Assembly (NCBI GenBank): GCA_028023455.1
Contig: JAQFVV010000023.1
Location: forward strand, 124,001 to 188,000
Length of the DNA stretch: 64,000 nucleotides
Origin: Epiperipatus broadwayi
Taxonomy: Eukaryota; Onychophora; Udeonychophora; Euonychophora; Peripatidae
Direction of reading: 5' to 3'
Of the stretch, positions 56,473-64,000 are shown piece by piece. The position numbers and the translations under genes were made by a program. Within the stretch, counting starts at the first letter, position 1; each line of letters begins with the position of its first letter. The notes under the pieces are model-generated. The model saw only the letters and a list, made by a program, of their open reading frames with translations. It searched no databases and was not told the origin of the DNA.

Positions 56473-57435
56473 GGCCAAGACCTTTTCAACAGCCCCATAT
56501 AATAAAAAAAAAAACAAGAAAATAGGATTACTCACCAAGTGATCAATTGATGGTTGGAGAACATTTTAGTAATTCCCATTGTTACTTTATCTTTTAATCA
56601 AGAATTAAATATTCACTTTCTGACATAATCAGATAGTTATCTAGTTGTCTAGGGATATGCTATATGAAAGAAGAATTCTAAAGTCTGTTTAAAATCTGGA
56701 AAAAAATTCAAGTTTTACTCAGCCTATGACTTGAATTTCAATCATGGATATTGTAGATGGAAGCATTAATCTCCACATATCATCTCCTATTACAGCATAT
56801 TATAACAGCAATGATTTGGAGAATCATGACAGTTTAAATAACAGACAACAAATCTATAAATTTTGAGGTCCTGAAATTGCAAAAACAAACTTATAAACGT
56901 AGAACATATCTGAGACTCATCAGAATACGAAACAAAGATTCCCATTCTATTTTTCCAAAAGAATAAAAAAAAAAAAGAAGACAAAAACAAAGTTTCATTG
57001 CAAAAAAAAAATTAAAGGCCGAATTCAACTGTGTGTAATTAAAGAATAAACATGTTGTTACACAAACACACTCTGCCATTGTCAAAGTTAGTATAGATAG
57101 AAGTGGCTCAAAATGAACAAATTCTATACTAAACTTAAGTTATTGAAGGCACTAAATAAAGAGAAAATAATTTTTATAAAACCTATAAAAAAAAACCAAA
57201 AAAACAATCCTATCCATTAAATATTTATTTATTCATAATATCTTGTCTCTTGAAATCTAGGTAACTCACGAGTTAGCATGCTACTGCTCATTTTTATCAT
57301 CAATTACACGGGTTTCTCACTCCCCTCCTCATCATGATAAAGAGTAATGAAAAACCAGAAGCCTTTTGTAAAGCAACCAATGGAATTGGTTTGGCCTTGT
57401 AATAGTTATAGAAAGCAATTGCTTGGAAAAAGGGT
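56473..57435. other. AT-rich stretch
   Basis: No gene recognised. Confidence 0.3.
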
Positions 57436-57990
57436 GTTACATTGAATAATTTATTAAATAATACAAAAAAAATTTTTGATAGAAAAACTATTCCTGGTGT
57501 AATATATTTTATCCGTTGTTTATTTTGTAAGAAGGTTTACATAGGTCAGAGTAGTTTGAGTTTAAATGAAAGAATAAAGGGTCATAAAAGTAGAGTTAAA
57601 AATAGATATCTTAGTTCTGCTTTGTATGTCCATGAAAAAGATACAGGTCATACTATTGATTTTGATGAAGCTAAGGTTGTCTTCTTTGAGAGAAATGAAA
57701 TCAAAAGAAGAATTAAAGAATCTTTATTATTGAAAATTTATTATTCTGAAGCAATTAATTTATTTAAGAGTTCTTTTAATATTAAGGGTGGATGGGAAGT
57801 GAATGGATTTGTGGGTAATGTTTAATATTATATATATATTGTGTAGTTTTTGTAGTTCTTTACACTTGAGAAGTCTGCTTGTAGTAGTGAAACATTTGGT
57901 AGTGTTTTAATATTATTTTTATGCTGGTCTGGTTGAATTTTGGATTTGGGGTAGTTTTGATTATTGTTACTTGTACACGTAAGAATCTAA
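57436..57990 (+). mobile_element. Penelope-like element of a second family, 3' end
   Basis: 5'-truncated PLE: GIY-YIG frame plus a short 3' tail. About 45 bases after the stop lies cttgagaagtctgcttgtag then tagtgaaacatttgg (57867-57901). This has the CUGANGA-hairpin-GAAAC layout with a mutated first box. It is a different family from the copies at 46.6 and 53 kb. Confidence 0.7.
57442..57825 (+). pseudogene. PLE GIY-YIG endonuclease domain, second family
   Basis: Open frame of 127 codons. GVIYFIRCLFCKKVYIGQS contains a GIY-type motif (VIY), a Cys-x2-Cys pair and an exact YIG. NERIKGHKSRVKN holds the catalytic Arg and conserved His. Then ALYVHEKDTGHTID, and a C-terminal stretch SEAINLFKSSFNIKGGW and GFVGNV. 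The RT half is missing. Only a few short changes would be needed for loss of function and none is obvious in the endonuclease, but without the RT the element cannot act alone. Confidence 0.8.
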
Positions 57991-58329
57991 CATGAATTAA
58001 ACTTTAAAAAGATATTTTGCAATAACTTAATTTTTTTGCCAAATGCATTTTTATTTTTTCCTATCATAATTATGCCACAATATTAAAAATCAATTATTAA
58101 AAAATCACTTTTTTTATAAAGACTTTTCAATAGGAAGACATTTTAATTTGTTACTGATTTTTAAAAAAATCAACATATATAATGGAATAATTTAAAAAGT
58201 TGCATTCTGAATAGAACATTAAGTCAATGGCATTGTTTGAAATTAGTTGGTTATACACCAAAATTTAGAAATATTAAATGTTGCCTAACGCTATACTAAT
58301 AATTATAAATAAAATAAAAATTCAACAAA

Positions 58330-58563
58330 ACATGCAACATATATGTATACAAAACAAAATAGTCTTCCCATCATTCATTTCAAAAACCAACTTCTTCTAA
58401 CATCAAAAATTGAAAAAAAAAAGAGTAAAAGAAACTTTGGTGATAACATTTTTAAAATCTGAGGCTATTAATCTCATGAAGACATCCTTTGATATTAAAA
58501 AAGTTGTTTTGAAGTGAATGATGGGAAGGCTATTTTGTTTTGTATACATATGTTGTATGTTTA
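58330..58563. mobile_element. Inverted PLE 3' end relict
   Basis: Arms 58330-58407 and 58488-58563 are complementary (tcccatcattcattt / aatgaatgatggga; gtatacaaaac / gttttgtatac). The right arm translates as SEAINLMKTSFDIKK just before a stop, a match to SEAINLFKSSFNIKG at the end of the endonuclease at 57442. It is therefore a second, short, head-to-head copy of that PLE family. Confidence 0.7.
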
Positions 58564-58739
58564 GTTAAATTGCATTTGAAAAAATATTTATTAATAGATG
58601 AAACAATGATTGTGAAAGACTTTTAATAAAATTTTGTTATTTTTTGGGCTAGTATCATAATGTTATACAGATTTATATTTTATCAAAATTTATTTATATT
58701 ATACAACTTCTCCATAATGGGGTAAGATGAACATTATTA

Positions 58740-60050
58740 TTATTACTATGGGTGGAAAATATGAGACATTTGAAATGAAAATTGGTATTAAGCAAGATTT
58801 TGTATTTTCTCCAACATTGTGTTCAATTTTATGATAGTGGTCTTTGGAATTGTTTATAGACAGTTAAATCAAATAGATATCAAAATATGATATAGATTTG
58901 ATGGTAGAATGTTTCATTTGAATTAATTAAAAACAAGAATTGCTTCTTGGATTCTGGATTTAAAATATTGCTGATTGTGCTATTTTTGCTGGCCCAAAAG
59001 ATGACTTATAGAATGTTCTTAATGTTTTTAATGCAGTACATAAAGACTTCAGCTTAATGTTAAAAAAACTCAAGTTCTTTATCAATGAGAGATTGAATGA
59101 AAATCCTCAGCAATTTTTAATTTGGAAATCACTTTAAATACCTTGACAGTTTTATAAGTAAAAAGTGGACTTAGATATGTTGAGTTACAACATATATTCC
59201 AATGTGCTACCGATACTTTAAACAAGTTAAAAGATAGAGTATTTACTCATGGATAAATAACTACAATAACTAAATTAAGCTGTATACAGAGCTTGGATAC
59301 CCTATTGGCACAACATAAAGACATTAGAAAAGTTTTATTTAAAGATGTTTAATTTCATTTAAGAATGACGTATCATAAATTCTAGTAAATCTCACAGGCG
59401 TCATTCATTCAGACATAGTAAAAATAATTTAAAATGATTGATTAATATCTCTATGCTCTCATTTCCAATACTTTAAGATTTGCCCATACTTAGGGGTTTG
59501 GGTTGAAAGAATAGGTGGATTCATTCTATTCTTTCACAAAGACTTTATCTTGTGTTGGAAGTGAGAAGTATTCATTTATTATTAAGATTCATAAAGCGCA
59601 TGTGTATTAGCTTGAAATGCTGATCATTAGTTTATTAAAGATGTTCTGTAAAAGCTCAAAAATACAATGACAAGATCATAAAACTAGTCAATACATTTTG
59701 TGGCTTGTTGGATGTGATACTAGTGAGACCACTTATAGTAACATCACACCTCTGTTGGACTGGACATGTAATACATATGAACAATGGAAAACTATCTAAA
59801 ATGGTATATTTTATGATAGATTTAAACATGATTTTTGAGAAATAAGTAGGCCCAGCCTACAATATAAGGATAATCTCAAAGACATTCTAAAAAAATGCAA
59901 TGTCAATTGTTGATGGGAAGACATGGCAGAGAATAGAATACATTGGAAAACTTACAATAACACATGGTATTGAAGTATTTCAGAAAGATTTTTTTGCTGA
60001 AGAAATTACAAGACATCATTGTAAATTATAAATTAAACAGAAAAATGGAC
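58740..60050 (+). pseudogene. Decayed LINE, RT palm to 3' end
   Basis: Plus strand, many stops. Order of legible blocks: ETFEMKIGIKQDFVFSPTLCS (58770-58832, the GVRQGC.LSPTLF motif), a YCADCAIFAG-like catalytic box at about 58962-58995 in which one Asp is changed, FKYLDSFISK near 59133-59160, RVFTH and TITKLSCIQSLD at 59238-59300, and KDNLKDILKKCN at 59868-59905 with WEDMAENRIHW at 59918-59950. This is a non-LTR polyprotein of the Jockey/CR1/I broad group, different from the RTE. Confidence 0.75.
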
Positions 60051-61454
60051 CAGCATGTTCAATATAGACATATTTCTTATTAACAGATTAATTTGTAGAG
60101 ATACTGCACAACTCATTTCTAGAGGGTTTTTTTCTCTTTTGGAGTTGAAATGATCATACTCATCTATGAGGCAATGTTTATTTTATTATATTTATTATTA
60201 AAATATCCAACTGAAAACTTCAAACTTTATCCACATTAAAAGTCAAAAACACCTTTTTTCTTTTAAATGTCTCAATTCAATTACATTTACAAAAAAAAAA
60301 TGCATTTAAAAATAAATAAACAGTATTATTTAAAAACATTATTATAACAGCTAAACTGGAAATTATAATGTAAAAAAAATATTATTTTCTTACCACATGA
60401 AAAAAACTTAATTGCAAGATTTTGTGAAACAAATATGCAATTTATAATTCAAATTAAATTTTATTATAGCATTTCACATTATTGTTGGATAATAGAGTAA
60501 TTTTACATAACAATTATTTATGAATAAACTTTAAAATTGAGCACAAATGTTTAAAGAAGGTTATACTTTAATTTTAAAAATCAAAAATGCAATCAACATT
60601 ATTATTAGGACAATGTTTCAGAAAAATAAATCTGCTGATTAATTTGAGAAATTTTTTAATATACTTACATTTATGTAAGTACAGTTATGTAAGAGTACCT
60701 AAAGATGGGCTAAGTAACTAAACAGTAATATATTATGGCTAAAATTAATCATTTATTAATACAAACAATAATTCATTTTGAGATGTTGATGTACTTTTGG
60801 CTTTCTTCATTTTTGTATAGCTATCTGTAATGCTATTTTGCCCATTTTGCAGTCATTTGACAATAGAAACTGGAATTCAAATAAATAAATATATATATAT
60901 ATTGATTTATGAGTTCAAAAAATCTGAAGATGTCAGCATTTTATAGAAAAAGTGCTACAAATGAGCAGACAACACCAGTGATTAGTAATTTTTTGTTCTC
61001 AAACTTTAATGAGATAATTTGCAAGACTATTTCTAACCACTTTCTCATTATTCTAACTAATGGGTAAATATTTGCATATTTTCTGTAGTTTATTTAAATA
61101 TTTGTTTAATTTTACATAACATTTATATAAAAATTACAGTGGATTTGTGAACAATGCTATATCTAACTATACAACTTCAACTATATGCTATGTAAAGAAA
61201 AATGTAAACAAACAAACAAATAACCATTAAAATTTCACAAATTTTACAATATTTGAACAGCTGTTTTTCATTTCTGAGTGTTGCATACTACCACACAATA
61301 AAAAGAAAATTAAAAATTTTAAATAAATTTTATAATATACCATAGGCCATTTTTCTGTCTCAAAGTTCTGTATATAATTATATATATATTAATAAAATTT
61401 CTTCAGTTTATGTAGAAAGCACATACAACTTTAGTCTTTCTTTCTTATCCCTTC
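60051..61454. other. AT-rich stretch
   Basis: No gene recognised. Short (TA)n runs at about 60890 and 61379. Confidence 0.3.
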
Positions 61455-61655
61455 CGAATTTGATGTGCAATATTTTGCGTAATAAAATATTTTCTGAGTG
61501 TAATGCTAAAAGTTTTACAAAATTTTGAAACATACTAAAAGTTAATACTGATTTAAAAACATCAAAGCAATTAGAGAGATCCTAATTTCTTGATAACAAG
61601 ACAATTATTTCCATATAAAAAATGATATTGAAAAAAAAAACAATATCACCTAGAG
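61455..61655. repeat. Repeat C, copy 2
   Basis: Second copy of the dispersed repeat at 37838: aatttgatgtgcaatatttt, gctaaaagttttacaaaatt, aaaacatcaaagcaattaga and atatcacctaga in order. Class unknown. Confidence 0.5.
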
Positions 61656-64000
61656 TGTGTACAATAGCAATGAAAGTCAGTCATTTCATAAGAGAAGTCT
61701 ATGCATTTGTCATTATTTACTTTATGTTAAAAATAAAAATATAGTAGTCAGTTTATTTATTGCTTCAATGAATGCAAGAATGAACACACATTATATATAT
61801 ACATCTCCACACTCTCACCACAATTACTGCTATATTTATGACTTTTTTAAGTTGAAAGCATGTTAAACACATTATGATTAATTAACACTATTAAAGCTTT
61901 GTTTTATATATCTTGTGTATTTGTTTATTATAAATACTTGCAATACATATTAATTTTCAAGTGTGTACAGTATATAAAAGTAAAAAGTTTGAAATTCTAC
62001 ACTATAAGTTCATTTTCAGGATAAATGGAAACAGAAAAAACAGCAGCTGAAGCTTTTAATGTCAAGATGGAAAAAAAATGCACATGAGCAGAATTTAATA
62101 TTTGAAACACATTTTAATAAAAAGAAAGTTAAACTTATTTTCAAACTGCATAAAGTTTGCTATTCTAGCTCAAATTCAATTTTTGATAACAAAACAAAAT
62201 ATAGATGGTAGTTTTAATCTCATGCATGATTGTCACATGATCAATGTAACAGTACATGTGCTTAGAATATAGTTTTCCTATTACAAGAACACTGAATTCT
62301 AAAAACTCTTAATAGCTTATTCATTATTGACTTCTCAACTGTATATAAAACATACAGGCAATGATTTTGCAATCATATTTATCCTCAAAATATCTCCAGT
62401 AAAAAGAATATCAATGAAGAGGTCATTTGTACATTAGATGACAATGTCCGAGATAGTATTATACAAATAAGACATAACTTTCAATAGGAATTTTCTAGCA
62501 CATATAAATGAAACAATAAATATACAAGTACTTTTTTAAGCATTTTTTTTATTCGTCACAATTTATGAGGTTTCCTTTTATTAGAGAGTCAGACATCGGC
62601 CACATAGATATACAAAATTTCTTTACAATTAAATAAATATAAATAACGAATTTAAACTTGTTTGTTTTATTTTTATTAAATTAATTTTTAAGTAATATTT
62701 ATTAATAAGTTACATTTAAATGATACTAATACATTGTTTAATATTTCAACAATTTTCAATTTTACCATTATGATTTACTGATATGTATTTGAAGGATTTT
62801 GTCCATTTATATAAATTTTCGGAATCCATGAATGAATTTGAATCAAGGATTTTGAAAAAACAGGGTCCAACTTTTATACCTGTGTGTATTGCATGTATGT
62901 AAAGTGGGTATTATTTTTAAATAATATTTTTATCTATATACCAGAAAATAATTGTAAATAACGTGTCTTTTGTTAAACTGCAATTAACTTACATATTACA
63001 AATTGACGTGGAATTAAATTTTTCCATGCAATATTTTATTAATATTGATTATTTGTTTAAAGGTTGTTGTTTTTTTTTTTTTTAATAAACCTGTTTTAAT
63101 AATAAATAAATAATTATTTAATCTAATGAAATGTCAAGGTTGTCTTATCTCATTTCAAGATGAAAGATTTAATTCTAACAGAGACCAGTGTCCAGTTCAC
63201 TAATGATCAAGGCATCAATTTCCTTGTCAGAAAAATCAGTTTGCAATTACTCATTGATAATCATAGGAGCAACAAAACCCACCTGGTTTGTCAAGCTACT
63301 TCCTGGCATCCGATCAGCTGTGCGGCTCTAAGTTCATACTAAGAAATGTTTTCAAAGTCTTGACACCTTCACACGTCACATTACATCAAATAATAAAACA
63401 GCTCCCTATTTTCATTTATTAAAACTTTTTAAGATTGGAAGTGTCATCTGACTGGTGCACATATCTCCAACACATTCAAAAGGTATTTTAAAATTACAGC
63501 GTAAAGAAAAATCAACCCTTATCAATTGAAAATAATACAGAAAATAATTTTGTTAAAAACGCACGTAAAATAATAAATACATTAAACATTACATAAATAT
63601 ACACACATTAAATCTTTGAAAAACTATCTATATATGGGCGAATAAATTAGGATTTTTTTTCTTATGTTTTAATCAGGTTTAGATTTTTTTTAATAACTAA
63701 TCTACAGTTATTCCGGGTAAACATATAACATCAGTTAGCAAACTAGTATCTAGTTATTTTTTTTATAAAGATAAAAGATCGGCTAGCAAATAAGAATCCA
63801 GTTATTATTAGAAAAGCAAATCAGGTAATTAATGCATTATTCTTGGAAGCCACTGGGCATTTATTTGCAGTGCAGTAGGCTATTTAAAGCCTTTGTCTGA
63901 AGGTTTGTAATGATGATATAAAATGTGATATGTTGGACTATTTCCATCATTTATGAGTGAATGTTTATGTAAAAAAAAATTTAAACTTTATTTAAACTTT
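61656..64000. other. AT-rich stretch with a GC-richer patch
   Basis: No gene recognised. Patch 63160-63345 is less AT-rich and open for 60 codons on the plus strand (ends TSWHPISCAALSSY), but no family is recognised. It may be an old repeat. Confidence 0.25.

Overview
This is a very AT-rich window (by eye roughly 70 % A+T or more) from an animal nuclear genome. There are no bacterial operons, no CRISPR array and no rRNA or intact tRNA gene. The repertoire of RTE-type and other LINEs, Penelope-like elements (PLEs) with GIY-YIG endonuclease ends, a Merlin/ISXO2-type transposase remnant and tRNA-derived SINEs fits an invertebrate (arthropod, mollusc or cnidarian). The phylum cannot be fixed from the sequence.

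The only host coding sequence recognised with confidence is one exon on the minus strand at 17753-18034. It encodes the start of the C-terminal BRCT domain of the DNA single-strand-break repair scaffold XRCC1 and has a good acceptor and a consensus donor. No other XRCC1 exon was recognised, so much of the window is probably intron of a large, repeat-inflated gene.

Layout: 85-1632 decayed LINE (plus); 2456-2755 foldback element D; 3281-3400 fragment of family A; 6783-7165 family B copy with a family A copy nested in it; 7890-9611 RTE relict (minus) split by a family A foldback at 8517-9076; 12688-13254 family B foldback; 13670-13765 SINE; 13890-14523 family A foldback; 17753-18034 XRCC1 exon; 19091-19812 six-fold SINE tandem array; 19900-20110 hairpin MITE; 24150-27440 nearly full-length RTE (minus); 31170-31510 Merlin transposase remnant; 31965-32168 MITE; 34345-35734 compound family A palindrome; 35745-36535 RTE relict (plus); 36789-37020 perfect-centre foldback; 38399-39192 and 41531-41885 family B; 46485-47345 PLE 3' end; 48485-48800 RTE 3' end; 48899-48943 poly-C; 50140-50720 degenerate tandem repeat; 52434-53661 long inverted PLE repeat; 54234-55347 candidate TIR element; 56181-56268 SINE; 57440-57990 PLE 3' end; 58330-58563 inverted PLE relict; 58740-60050 decayed LINE. 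The remaining stretches are AT-rich with nothing recognisable.

The main pattern is a set of unrelated repeat families (A, B, D, the 36.9 kb foldback and the PLE ends) that are repeatedly found as head-to-head inverted copies. Each carries a short hairpin bounded by a CTGANGA-like box and a GAAA box, the layout of a hammerhead ribozyme core. In family B the core is canonical (CTGATGA, stem II, GAAA), stem II is kept by compensating changes between copies, and one copy (12757-12832, minus) can be drawn with all three helices and a GUA cleavage triplet. Family A and B elements are therefore inferred to be non-autonomous retroelements related to, or mobilised by, PLEs. That link is inference; the motifs, the nesting and the target-site duplications are read directly from the sequence.
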